Assembly (NCBI RefSeq): GCF_040362765.1
Contig: NZ_BAABWK010000002.1
Span: forward strand, 62,001-126,000
Direction of reading: 5' to 3'
Origin: Pyruvatibacter sp. HU-CL02332
GTDB taxonomy: Bacteria; Pseudomonadota; Alphaproteobacteria; CGMCC-115125
DNA length: 64,000 bases
Shown here: positions 36,396 through 44,620 of the stretch, piece after piece
Numbering within the stretch: position 1 is the stretch's first letter
How the letters are laid out: every line of letters begins with the position of its first letter
The notes under the pieces: model-generated
Told to the model about the DNA's origin: nothing
Seen by the model: the letters and a program-made list of their open reading frames with translations, nothing else
Database searches by the model: none
Program-made: the position numbers and the translations under genes

Positions 36396-36794
36396 ATGGC
36401 GTTCTGCCAGTTGGCGTATGTGAGTGATGTGAGCGGGGCGAATGGGTGTTATCACCCTGATGATCTCACCCACCTTGTCGCCTGCGCCCGGCGCAATAAT
36501 GTGCGTGACGGCATTACCGGCATTCTGCTGACAGGCAATCGGGGCTTCATTCAGGTGATTGAAGGCCCGCGGATGGCCGTCCTGTCCTTGTTTGACAGGC
36601 TCGAGAGTGATCCTCGGCACGAAAACCTCATTCTGCTCCACAAGGGTGATGCGCAGTTGAGGGCTTTTCCCGAGACGCCATTGTCTTTGAGCAAAGCCAG
36701 CCCGGACACCATCCACCAGCTTGAGTCAGCTCTGCCATCCCTGGGAACAGGTCTGTGTGCCAAGCTGACGACCGAGGCAGCCAGCCTCGTTTAG
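36396..36794 (+). CDS. BLUF-domain blue-light photoreceptor, single domain
   Basis: A 132-aa protein that is one BLUF (FAD-binding blue-light) domain with a short tail. The flavin-switch residues are present: Tyr8 (QLAYVS), Asn35 (RRNNVRDGITG) and Gln53 (FIQVIEGP). The usual Trp/Met pair on beta-strand 5 is absent (FPETPLS replaces the FxxWxM pattern). It has no attached output domain, so it must signal through a partner. It follows bestrophin after 105 bp and converges on the PBP-like gene. Confidence 0.9.
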   Translation: MAFCQLAYVSDVSGANGCYHPDDLTHLVACARRNNVRDGITGILLTGNRGFIQVIEGPRMAVLSLFDRLESDPRHENLILLHKGDAQLRAFPETPLSLSKASPDTIHQLESALPSLGTGLCAKLTTEAASLV

Positions 36795-36810
36795 CGGTGC
36801 CGTGACACGC

Positions 36811-37923
36811 TTACTTTGAAAGTGGAATGCAGGCTGCACCGGCTGCTTTGAGCTGGGTGCAAATGCTGCGTGCGGTTGCTTCATCCACGCCAAGATACTT
36901 GGCACGGTAGAGCGTTCCCGTGGCGCGCTGCAGCGGCTCAACCCGTGTGGTGGCCTGAGCGAGCTGGGGTGAAATCTTTGTCGCAGCTGAAAGCTGTGCC
37001 TTGGCTGCAGCTTCCGTCGAAAAGGCGCCAAGCTGAACACCCCAATTTCCAGTGACGATGGCAGCGGTGTTTGTCGGGGCCGGTGTTGCTGTGGTTGCTA
37101 CCGGCGCAGGGGCGGGAGCAAGCTTGTTGGCCTTGGCCGCATTCAGTGAGGTGACGATAAGCTGATCAGCATTTGCCGCATTGGTAGCGTTCCAGACCAC
37201 GGCAATGACATCACGGTCGCCCGCTTTTCCCGTCTTGGCGCGATTGACCTTAGGCGTGACATTTGAACCGGCGGTGCTCGCTGAGCTATTGCCGGAGAGG
37301 GCGCTCAGGAAGTTGCGAGGCCCCTGATAGGTGATGCCTTTCCAAGCGAAACTTGTGCCGACAAGCCCCTTGGCCCGCTCCGGGAATGTGCGCATGAGGG
37401 CCAGCGAGAACTGAATCATGTCGCGCGGCGTTGAGAACTGCTTGGGGTGAGGCGCACCTGAGATGTTGACGAAGCTTGTCTGTGTGAGGCCAAGCTCTTT
37501 GGCCTTTTCGTTCATCATGGCCACAAAGCGCACTTCGGAGCCTGCCAGGAATTCGGCAAGAACTGCTGCTGCGTCATTGGCGGATGCTGCAAGGACTGCG
37601 TCCAGTGCATCGCCGGCCGTGATGGTGTCAAAGTGATCAAGGCCGAGTTTTGGTTGTGGCTGCTGGATGGCTGTCCCGGTCACGAAGATGTTTGTGGTTG
37701 GTTTGACGGTGCCTTTTTCAAACGCTTCAAACATCAAATAGATGGTCATGAGCTTGGGAAGGGCGGCTGCGTGCTGGCGGTTATCTGCATTATCGGCAAG
37801 CAGGACGTCTCCGTTTCGGGCGTCAATTACCACCGCTGAGGCGGCGGCATGGGCTGCTGAAGAGGCCGAAAAGCCTGCAAATCCGAGCAAAACTGCAAAA
37901 GCGCAAGATGCGAAAGCACGCAT
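36811..37923 (-). CDS. D-Ala-D-Ala carboxypeptidase-like SPOR protein, active-site Ser missing
   Basis: A 370-aa exported protein: signal peptide (MRAFASCAFAVLLGFAGFSASSAAHA), a PBP5-like peptidase S11 domain and a C-terminal SPOR domain (about residues 294-370: WGVQLGAFSTEAAAKAQL...CTQLKAAGAACIPL) that binds septal peptidoglycan. The SxN (Ser114-Ala-Asn116) and KTG (230-232) motifs are intact. The SxxK motif reads ALPK: Ala54 (codon GCC, 37762-37764) replaces the catalytic serine. It is therefore probably a non-enzymatic peptidoglycan binder. The ATG at 37923 fits a signal peptide better than GTG at 37965. Divergent from a second SPOR gene. Confidence 0.88.
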   Translation of the reverse strand: MRAFASCAFAVLLGFAGFSASSAAHAAASAVVIDARNGDVLLADNADNRQHAAALPKLMTIYLMFEAFEKGTVKPTTNIFVTGTAIQQPQPKLGLDHFDTITAGDALDAVLAASANDAAAVLAEFLAGSEVRFVAMMNEKAKELGLTQTSFVNISGAPHPKQFSTPRDMIQFSLALMRTFPERAKGLVGTSFAWKGITYQGPRNFLSALSGNSSASTAGSNVTPKVNRAKTGKAGDRDVIAVVWNATNAANADQLIVTSLNAAKANKLAPAPAPVATTATPAPTNTAAIVTGNWGVQLGAFSTEAAAKAQLSAATKISPQLAQATTRVEPLQRATGTLYRAKYLGVDEATARSICTQLKAAGAACIPLSK

Positions 37924-38117
37924 GGCTAAATTTCCTGTTCTAGGCCAAATCGTCTGGTCACACACAGTTTACGGCTTAACCTTACAATCCGCTTAAGACG
38001 GAATTCAGGCGAATTGCAGGCAACGGTCATGCCTCAATTGTTCCTTATTCTGGCAACACTTCCTTTACCCCGTTCGTCGAGCATAGGCCCTGTAATTTCA
38101 TTGCGGGGAGAGGCCCC

Positions 38118-38732
38118 ATGTTCGCTCAGATGACCACACACTCCATGTCGAGCCTGCTGACACGGCTGCTATCCAATCGTGAAGCGCTGAATACGGCGCT
38201 TGCTGGACTGCTGCTTGTTGCCCTTGTGCTGGGTATGTCCGGCAAGGCGCAGGCCGAGGAAGTCGTTGATGATCTGGGCAGCTACGACCGCGAAATGCTT
38301 ACGTCACTGATTGAAGCTGTGATTGCGGCGGATGAAGGCGACATGATCGTGACAGCGGCCATTCCCGATGCCTCTGCGCCAGCGTCCAGCCCGCGGAGCA
38401 TCATTCCATCCCGCCGTGCGGACATCGCTGGAAGTGCCATTGGCAGCCAGCCTGTTGCGGCGTCACCAGTTGATCCTGGCTTTGCCTTGCAGCTTGGCTC
38501 TTTTGCTTCAGCTGAAAATGCCCAGCGCGGGTTTGAGCAGGCCAACACCAAGTATGGTTCAACGCTCGCCAGCAATACGCTTTATGTGCAGCCGATTGAT
38601 CTTGGTGAGCGCGGTGTTTTCCATCGCCTTCGTATTGGCGGCTTTGAGAGCATGCCTCAGGCATCTGCGGCGTGTACCACCCTTGGGATTGAAGCAGCTG
38701 ACTGCATGATTGTTTCTGCCATGATGCAGTAA
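38118..38732 (+). CDS. Membrane-anchored or exported SPOR-domain protein
   Basis: A 204-aa protein with a hydrophobic N-terminal segment (ALAGLLLVALVLGMSGKAQA, either an anchor or a signal peptide with AQA cleavage), a variable acidic linker and a C-terminal SPOR domain (GFALQLGSFASAENAQRGFEQ...VFHRLRIGGFESMPQASAAC). SPOR domains recognise glycan strands denuded by amidases at the division site. The gene shares a 194-bp divergent promoter region with the PBP-like SPOR gene. GGGGAGAGG precedes the ATG. Confidence 0.85.
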   Translation: MFAQMTTHSMSSLLTRLLSNREALNTALAGLLLVALVLGMSGKAQAEEVVDDLGSYDREMLTSLIEAVIAADEGDMIVTAAIPDASAPASSPRSIIPSRRADIAGSAIGSQPVAASPVDPGFALQLGSFASAENAQRGFEQANTKYGSTLASNTLYVQPIDLGERGVFHRLRIGGFESMPQASAACTTLGIEAADCMIVSAMMQ

Positions 38733-38736
38733 TGAT

Positions 38737-38877
38737 CTAGCTCAGGGCCTCAGGTAGTTTTGCCCTAAGCTCTTCACAGACTGATTTGAATTCGCCGTCA
38801 TTGCCCATGGGGCAGTGGCGGCGTATTTCTTTGTGCAGTGAGGGGGTCTTTTCATGTCGACGTCTGAACAACCACAT
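38737..38877 (-). CDS. Possible 46-aa small ORF in the gap before the APC permease gene
   Basis: An open frame from ATG at 38877 to TAG at 38737 reads MWLFRRRHEKTPSLHKEIRR... and ends ...GEFKSVCEELRAKLPEALS. The C-terminal half is a charged amphipathic helix and its wobble bases look gene-like. It fills the whole gap, ending 4 bp from the convergent SPOR stop. Against it: no Shine-Dalgarno before the ATG, and the first eight codons overlap the 5' end of the APC gene on the other strand. It may be a real small gene, a remnant or chance. Confidence 0.25.
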   Translation of the reverse strand: MWLFRRRHEKTPSLHKEIRRHCPMGNDGEFKSVCEELRAKLPEALS

Positions 38878-40086
38878 CTGAGGCGGGCGCTTGGTCCGGT
38901 GCTGCTGACGCTCTATGGCATTGGCGTCACCATCGGGGCAGGTATCTATGTGCTGGTGGGGGAGGTTGCAGCGGTTGCAGGCATGGCGGCGCCGATTGCA
39001 TTCATGCTGGCGGGTGTCCTGGCAGGCCTTTCAGCTTTTTCATACGCGGAGCTTTCTACGCAGTTTCCGCTTGCAGGCGGTGAAGCCAGCTATGTGAGCC
39101 ATGCCTTTGCCATGCCCTGGTTGACGACGACCACGGGACTCCTGGTGGCGTTTTCGGGCATCACGTCCTCAGCAGCGGTGCTGCTGGGGTTTGTCGGATA
39201 TCTCAATGAACTGGTGGCAGTGCCGGGGTGGGTTGCGCTGGTGGGGGTAATTTCACTTCTAGCCGTCATCACATTCTGGGGCGTGTCCCAGTCCCTCATC
39301 GTCGTTGCTGTCACAACGCTGATTGAGATTGGCGGGTTACTGCTTGTCATTGGGGCTGGACTCCCTGTTCTTGAAAACCTTCCAGCGGCCTTGCCTGATA
39401 TCTGGCCAGGGATGAACGAGCTAGTGTGGGTGCTGGTCGTGTCCTCAAGCGTGCTGGCTTTCTTCGCTTTCATCGGCTTTGAAGACATTGTGAACATGGC
39501 GGAAGAGGTGAGGTCGCCAAGCAGGACTTTGCCAATTGCCATCATTACTACGTTGGCCGTCAGCACACTGCTCTATGTTCTGCTGACGACGATCTCGGTT
39601 TTGATCATTGAACCCGGGGAACTTGGATCCAGCGATGCGCCGCTCGCGCATGTGTTCGAGGCCAGCGGGGGTAATCCGGCTATTCTCAGTTCCATTGCCA
39701 TTCTGGCGGTTGTAAACGGGGCTTTGATCCAGATGATAATGGCGTCGCGGTTGCTCTATGGCATGGCGCAGCTTGATCGGTTGCCGCAAATTCTGGCGCA
39801 TGTGAATCCCGTCACGCGAACACCTGATGTGGCAATCATAGGCGTGGCTCTGATCGTGCTGGTGTTTGCCTTGACACTGCCAATTGCCGAGCTGGCGTCC
39901 TATGCGAGCTTTGCTGTGCTGGCCGTGTTTGCGATTGCCAATGTTGCGTTGCTGGCATTGCGTCGCTCAAAGGACTACGGCACACCGCCGTTCAAAGTGT
40001 ATCTCATCGTGCCGGTTCTTGGCGCGGGTGCCAGTCTGGCATTACTCGGCTTTGGTCTTGCGCAGCGCTTAGGTCTCATCGGGTGA
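38854..40086 (+). CDS. APC-superfamily amino acid permease
   Basis: A 410-aa integral membrane protein with about 11-12 helices. The start is typical: LRRALGPVLLTLYGIGVTIGAGIYVLVGEVAA, where the broken TM1 GIGVTIGAGIY binds substrate. FSYAELSTQFPLAGGEASYV and the TM6 region FFAFIGFEDIVNMAEEVRSPSRTLPIAI follow. It is shorter than CAT-type members with a C-terminal extension. Substrate is probably a neutral or cationic amino acid. Confidence 0.92.
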   Translation: MSTSEQPHLRRALGPVLLTLYGIGVTIGAGIYVLVGEVAAVAGMAAPIAFMLAGVLAGLSAFSYAELSTQFPLAGGEASYVSHAFAMPWLTTTTGLLVAFSGITSSAAVLLGFVGYLNELVAVPGWVALVGVISLLAVITFWGVSQSLIVVAVTTLIEIGGLLLVIGAGLPVLENLPAALPDIWPGMNELVWVLVVSSSVLAFFAFIGFEDIVNMAEEVRSPSRTLPIAIITTLAVSTLLYVLLTTISVLIIEPGELGSSDAPLAHVFEASGGNPAILSSIAILAVVNGALIQMIMASRLLYGMAQLDRLPQILAHVNPVTRTPDVAIIGVALIVLVFALTLPIAELASYASFAVLAVFAIANVALLALRRSKDYGTPPFKVYLIVPVLGAGASLALLGFGLAQRLGLIG

Positions 40087-40101
40087 GGCTTGATGTGGCC
40101 T

Positions 40102-42237
40102 CTACTGGGTTGCTGGCACTGGCACAGAGGCGGGTGGGGCTGAAGGCACAACACCGGCGCGATGCAGATCCTGAATGAGCTTCACATTCACGGGGCCACC
40201 GGCAAGACGTGCGCGATACACCTGTGTGTTTTCCAAAACGCGCTGAACGTAGTTGCGGGTCTCGGAGAAGGGGATCTGCTCCACCCAGTCAATGGGGTCG
40301 ATGCCCGGTGTGCGCGGGTCGCCATAGGTAGCGATCCATTCATTCACACGGCCGCCACCTGCGTTGTAGGCGGCAATGGTCAGAATGTAGGACCCTCCGA
40401 ACTCATCCAGCAGGTCACCCAGATGGGTGATGCCGATCTGGGCGTTGTAGGTGGGGTCTGTCAGCAGGCGGGACTTGCTGTAGGGCAGGCCATAGGCGTT
40501 GGCCGTCCGTTTCGCAGTACCTGGCATCAGCTGCATAAGGCCACGAGCGCCGGCATGGCTGACGGCCTGCGGGTTGAATTCACTTTCCTGACGAGAAATG
40601 CCGAATGCCAATGCCCGTTCCACAGGTGAGCCAGCCGACGGCACGTTCGGGAGGGCGTTTGTGGGATACGCAAAGTCAGGAAGCTCAATTCCTTTTCGCG
40701 ACGCAATCTTGGCAGTGCGGACAGCGAGGTTCGGACGTCCGGCGATGCGCAGCCAGTTGGCCATGGCTTCCAGGTCGCCAGCATCCGTCAGGTAGCGGGA
40801 CAGATGATAGAAGAAGGCAGTTACGAGACGCTCTTCACCAAGGGCGTTGAGCATCTTCATGGCAGCGACAGCACTGGAGGTGTTGAACGTCGCTGGCGCT
40901 TTGCGTCCTTCAGAGATGATGTTGATGGTGTTGATACCACCCAGCAGCGACTGGCGCGCCAGTTGGCCGTAGAAGGTGGTGTCGTGTTCCGACGCGCGCT
41001 GATAGTAGAAGCCGGCATCTTCCTTGCGACCGTCGGCCTGCGCCGCGCGTCCGGCCCAATATTCTGCACGGGCCTTGCTGATCGGCGTCTTCACATTGGC
41101 TGCAAGGGTGCGGAAGTGGAAGTAAGCCTTGGTGGGATCATTGAGGAACCGCAAGGCAATCCAACCTGCCAGCCATTCGCCTTCGGCAAATGATACGCCG
41201 GATGACATGCCGTGGTTGCGCACCAGGTCATAGGCCGTGCGGAAGTCTCTTTCCTTCAGCAGACGTCGTGCGTGCAGATGGCGCTCGCGCCAGAACTCGT
41301 CCGGGCGGACCATTTCTTCACCGGTTGTCGGTGCGCGCAAAATGAGGGGGACAGCATCGTTCGGCGCACCATTGCGTCGCCGCCAGCGGGCGCGTTCGAG
41401 CAGCAATCCGGGATTGTTGGCCAGGTTGGCCGGGACGGCATTTACGGCGCCATCTACGCCAGCGCTGCGTCTGGCCAGCCGGATGCGGGCTTCAGCGAGT
41501 GCGGCATGGTCCGCTCCGACAAGCGATGCCATTTGCCGGGCATCGGTGGCGTCCTTGTCCCACAACAGCCTGTCGAGACGGGCAATGTGATCCTCGCGGC
41601 GCAGGGTATTACGATGCTGGCGGATGATCTGGGCTTCACGGGTGCTCTCAAAGTCATGCTCAATCCAGCCGGCGCGGACCATGTCGCGTCCCCGCTCTGT
41701 ATCCCCAGCTTCGATTAGAGCTTCACCAAAACGGATCTTGCCGTCGCCGGTGATCGGAGGGTTCAGATCAAACCAGGACAGGATGGAGCCGGTATCCGGG
41801 CGCTCGGCGAGCAAAGCCTCTTCGGCGCGGCGCTCCAGCCGGTCGCGGCGTGGCCAGTCCTGATTGGCGTTCAGGAAGGTCGTGATCTCAATACTGCTGG
41901 CGCCGGAGTTCTTGTCCTGGAGCTCAAGCCAGCGAATGATCTTTGATGCTGTCTGGTCCTTGATGCGTGTTGCTGTTGTCCGGGCTGTGACCCAGTCGCC
42001 GGATTGCGCGTCTGACAGCGCGGACTGGACCAGCGCATAATCTGCGTAGGTCAGGTTCAGGCCGGGAAGGGGAACTGTCGCGTTTGGATCAACGGCAGGG
42101 GGAGCAGGCCGCTGCGCGGGGACTGCCTGTGTATTGCCTGTCAGGGCTCCCAAAGGGACCAGTAAGGCGGCGAGTGCCACGCTGCGAAGGAATGAGCCAA
42201 ACAGGCGAGGAGAGCGGGCAGTCAAAGATGGCATCAT
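40102..42237 (-). CDS. slt: Soluble lytic murein transglycosylase
   Basis: Periplasmic muramidase-like enzyme (711 aa) that cleaves glycan strands with 1,6-anhydro ring formation. A signal segment (FLRSVALAALLVPLGALTG) is followed by a long superhelical alpha domain, then the SLT catalytic domain: FGISRQESEFNPQAVSHAGARGLMQLMPGTAK (catalytic Glu in RQESEF) and TIAAYNAGGGRVNEW. A proline-rich tail ends the protein. It converges on the APC gene with a 15-bp gap. Confidence 0.94.
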   Translation of the reverse strand: MMPSLTARSPRLFGSFLRSVALAALLVPLGALTGNTQAVPAQRPAPPAVDPNATVPLPGLNLTYADYALVQSALSDAQSGDWVTARTTATRIKDQTASKIIRWLELQDKNSGASSIEITTFLNANQDWPRRDRLERRAEEALLAERPDTGSILSWFDLNPPITGDGKIRFGEALIEAGDTERGRDMVRAGWIEHDFESTREAQIIRQHRNTLRREDHIARLDRLLWDKDATDARQMASLVGADHAALAEARIRLARRSAGVDGAVNAVPANLANNPGLLLERARWRRRNGAPNDAVPLILRAPTTGEEMVRPDEFWRERHLHARRLLKERDFRTAYDLVRNHGMSSGVSFAEGEWLAGWIALRFLNDPTKAYFHFRTLAANVKTPISKARAEYWAGRAAQADGRKEDAGFYYQRASEHDTTFYGQLARQSLLGGINTINIISEGRKAPATFNTSSAVAAMKMLNALGEERLVTAFFYHLSRYLTDAGDLEAMANWLRIAGRPNLAVRTAKIASRKGIELPDFAYPTNALPNVPSAGSPVERALAFGISRQESEFNPQAVSHAGARGLMQLMPGTAKRTANAYGLPYSKSRLLTDPTYNAQIGITHLGDLLDEFGGSYILTIAAYNAGGGRVNEWIATYGDPRTPGIDPIDWVEQIPFSETRNYVQRVLENTQVYRARLAGGPVNVKLIQDLHRAGVVPSAPPASVPVPATQ

Positions 42238-42540
42238 TTCTACCAGACTGGAGAAGGTGGTTGGGGATCAGCAGACCGTATTCGCCAGTCTAACCGTGAT
42301 TTGTGTCGTATGGGCGATGCTTTTTATGAATGTGATCGGGCGATTGATCGCAGGCCGGTTTGTGGGAGCAGGGCTTGATAAAGCAATGCAGCATTTGCAT
42401 ATGAGCTAACCTCCTCAGATCAGAGCCAGATCAGACATTGCGGCATGGGACGCGTTCACATAATGTCCGCGCCCGCACCTCATAATGAGGTAACCCGCGC
42501 TGCATCTGCGCCTTCTTTAGTTTTTCCAGGGACCAGACCG
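42238..42540. other. Divergent spacer slt/dapA
   Basis: A 303-bp region with no supported gene. A frame to 42445 upstream of dapA is open but unlike the family, so it is treated as leader. The main structure is a perfect 7-1-7 palindrome at 42477-42491, listed separately. Confidence 0.5.
42477..42491. promoter_or_regulatory. Perfect palindrome upstream of dapA
   Basis: ACCTCAT-A-ATGAGGT has 7-bp perfect arms and a one-base centre, about 50 bp before the dapA ATG. The position suits an operator or an mRNA 5' hairpin. The right arm contains GAGGT, similar to a ribosome-binding core, but it is too far from the ATG. Function is unknown. Confidence 0.4.
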
Positions 42541-43419
42541 ATGTTTAAAGGCTCAATTGTCGCTCTCATCACACCATTTGATGGTGAGAATGTGGACGAG
42601 AAAGCGCTGCGCGGTCTTGTGGACTGGCATGTGGACCAGGGCACGCACGGCATTGTGCCCTGTGGCACGACCGGTGAAAGCCCGACACTGAGCCATGACG
42701 AGCACAAGCGCGTGGTGGAGATCGTCGTTGAGCAGGCTGCCGGTCGCGTCCCCATCATGGCGGGTACCGGCTCGAACGCGACTGCTGAAGCCATTGAGTT
42801 CACCCAGCACGCCGCAAAGGTCGGTGCGCAGGGCGCTCTGGTTGTGACGCCGTATTACAACAAGCCGTCTCAGGAAGGGCTGTATCAGCACTATCTTGCC
42901 GTGGCGGACAGTGCTGACATTCCCGTGTTCATTTACAATGTGCCATCACGCAGTGTTGTGGACATGAGTGTTGACACAATGGCGCGGCTGGCAGAGCACA
43001 AAAACATTGTCGGTGTGAAGGATGCGACGGCTGAACTTGATCGGGTCATGCTGACGCGCGCTGCCATCGGCCCGGACTTCATTCAGCTGACCGGTGAAGA
43101 TGCCTCCGCACTCGCACACCATGCGATGGGCGGTGTGGGTTGCATTTCTGTGACCGCCAATGTGGCGCCTGCTGCCTGTGCTGAGTTTCAGAATGCCTGC
43201 ATGGCCAAGGACTATGACCGCGCACGGGAAATCCAGGATCGTCTGATCGGTGTTCATGAGGCCATGTTCTGTGAAACGAGCCCTGCGCCGGTCACTTATG
43301 GATGCAGTCTGCTGGGTCTTGCGCCGAACACGGTACGCTTGCCGTTGGTGACCGCGTCTGCGGCGGCAGAAGCGCAGGTGCGTGAAGCCATGTCCAAAGC
43401 CGGGCTTCTCAATAGCTGA
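42541..43419 (+). CDS. dapA: 4-hydroxy-tetrahydrodipicolinate synthase
   Basis: Condenses pyruvate with aspartate semialdehyde in lysine/diaminopimelate synthesis. The 292-aa TIM-barrel has GTTGESPTLS (Thr pair), the catalytic Tyr in IYNVPSRSVVD and the Schiff-base Lys in GVKDATAELDR. The ATG at 42541 gives the canonical start FKGSIVALITPF; an in-frame ATG at 42445 would add 32 atypical residues. smpB follows after 27 bp. Confidence 0.96.
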   Translation: MFKGSIVALITPFDGENVDEKALRGLVDWHVDQGTHGIVPCGTTGESPTLSHDEHKRVVEIVVEQAAGRVPIMAGTGSNATAEAIEFTQHAAKVGAQGALVVTPYYNKPSQEGLYQHYLAVADSADIPVFIYNVPSRSVVDMSVDTMARLAEHKNIVGVKDATAELDRVMLTRAAIGPDFIQLTGEDASALAHHAMGGVGCISVTANVAPAACAEFQNACMAKDYDRAREIQDRLIGVHEAMFCETSPAPVTYGCSLLGLAPNTVRLPLVTASAAAEAQVREAMSKAGLLNS

Positions 43420-43446
43420 TTTTAGTCAGCATCAGGATCAAATCTC

Positions 43447-43929
43447 ATGGCAGCGAAAAAGAAAGGGGCGTCGGTACAGCACAAGGTGGCTGCTGAAAAC
43501 CGTAAGGCGCGCCATGCCTATGAGATTGGTGACACGATGGAAACCGGTGTGATGCTGCAAGGCACCGAGGTTAAGTCCCTGCGTGATGGCCGGTCCAACA
43601 TCGCGGAAAGCTATGCTTCCATTGAAAATGGTGAGTTGTGGCTCATCAACAGCTACATCCCCATCTACAACGCTGCGAGCCGTTTCAACCATGCGCCGCG
43701 TCGCCCGCGCAAACTGCTGGTGCATGCCCGCGAACTTGCAAAGCTGCATGCGGCTGTCCAGCGTGATGGCATGACGCTGGTGCCGCTCAAGCTCTATTTC
43801 AATGACAAAGGCCGGGCAAAACTCGAACTTGCGATTGCCAAGGGGCGCAAGGCCCACGACAAGCGCGAGGCGGACAAGAAGCGTGACTGGCAGCGCGACA
43901 AGGCGCGGATCATGCGCGAACGCGGTTAG
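43447..43929 (+). CDS. smpB: SsrA-binding protein SmpB
   Basis: Binds tmRNA and brings it to stalled ribosomes (trans-translation). The 160-aa OB-fold protein has [39 protein letters not shown] and the basic tail [22 protein letters not shown] that inserts into the mRNA channel. It follows dapA, a frequent order in alphaproteobacteria. Its stop overlaps the stop of the convergent glycosylase gene (TTAG). Confidence 0.97.
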   Translation: MAAKKKGASVQHKVAAENRKARHAYEIGDTMETGVMLQGTEVKSLRDGRSNIAESYASIENGELWLINSYIPIYNAASRFNHAPRRPRKLLVHARELAKLHAAVQRDGMTLVPLKLYFNDKGRAKLELAIAKGRKAHDKREADKKRDWQRDKARIMRERG

Positions 43930-44612
43930 GCCTTTTCAGGCTGGCGTTTCAGATCATCCGTGATCTGAGCAAATACGTCTTCAAACATCTCTTCGGTAAG
44001 GCGGCCGGTGTTCGTGTTGTAGCGAGAGCAATGATAGCTGTCGTACATCACAAGGCCGTCCAGCTCATGTCGGCTGGCGTGTCCAAACGGATGATCGGCC
44101 AACCGGTAGCCGCCCATACGCAAAACACTTTCATGGGCGATACGGCCCAGAGCCAGCATGTGGGTGATCTTTGGCAGCGCCTTAATACGCCCGACCAGGA
44201 ATGCTCGGCAGGTATGGATTTCAGCTGTTGTCGGCTTGTTCTGCGGCGGCACACATCTCACGGCATTGGTGATCATGGCATCGTGGAGCGTCAGTCCATC
44301 GTCCGGGCGGGCGTCATATCTGCCTTGTGTGAAGCCAAATTTTGTCAGCGTCGCGTAAAGCAGGTCTCCGGCATAGTCGCCGGTGAAGGGGCGGGCCGTC
44401 TTGTTGGCACCCTGTAGCCCCGGGGCAAGCCCAACAATCAGGAGGCGGGCCTCTGGGTCGCCGAAGGATTCGACGGGGCCGTTGTGCCAGTCGGGGTGTT
44501 TTGCTCGATTTTCTTCATGAAACGCCACGAGCCGCGGACAATGCGGGCAGTCGTAGGGCGGTTCGGCGACGGGCGTGATGTCCGGAATGTTTTTGCTTGA
44601 TGCGCGACTCAT
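43926..44612 (-). CDS. Family 5 uracil-DNA glycosylase (UDGb-type)
   Basis: A 228-aa Fe-S DNA repair enzyme. Motif 1 is [22 protein letters not shown], characteristic of family 5 (no polar Asn/Asp in the usual place), and motif 2 is [15 protein letters not shown]. Four cysteines expected for the [4Fe-4S] cluster are seen: two in CPHCPRL near residues 22-25, then [16 protein letters not shown]. UDGb enzymes remove uracil and other deaminated bases. Distinct from the family 1 Ung. Confidence 0.9.
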   Translation of the reverse strand: MSRASSKNIPDITPVAEPPYDCPHCPRLVAFHEENRAKHPDWHNGPVESFGDPEARLLIVGLAPGLQGANKTARPFTGDYAGDLLYATLTKFGFTQGRYDARPDDGLTLHDAMITNAVRCVPPQNKPTTAEIHTCRAFLVGRIKALPKITHMLALGRIAHESVLRMGGYRLADHPFGHASRHELDGLVMYDSYHCSRYNTNTGRLTEEMFEDVFAQITDDLKRQPEKA

Positions 44613-44620
44613 GCGCGATC

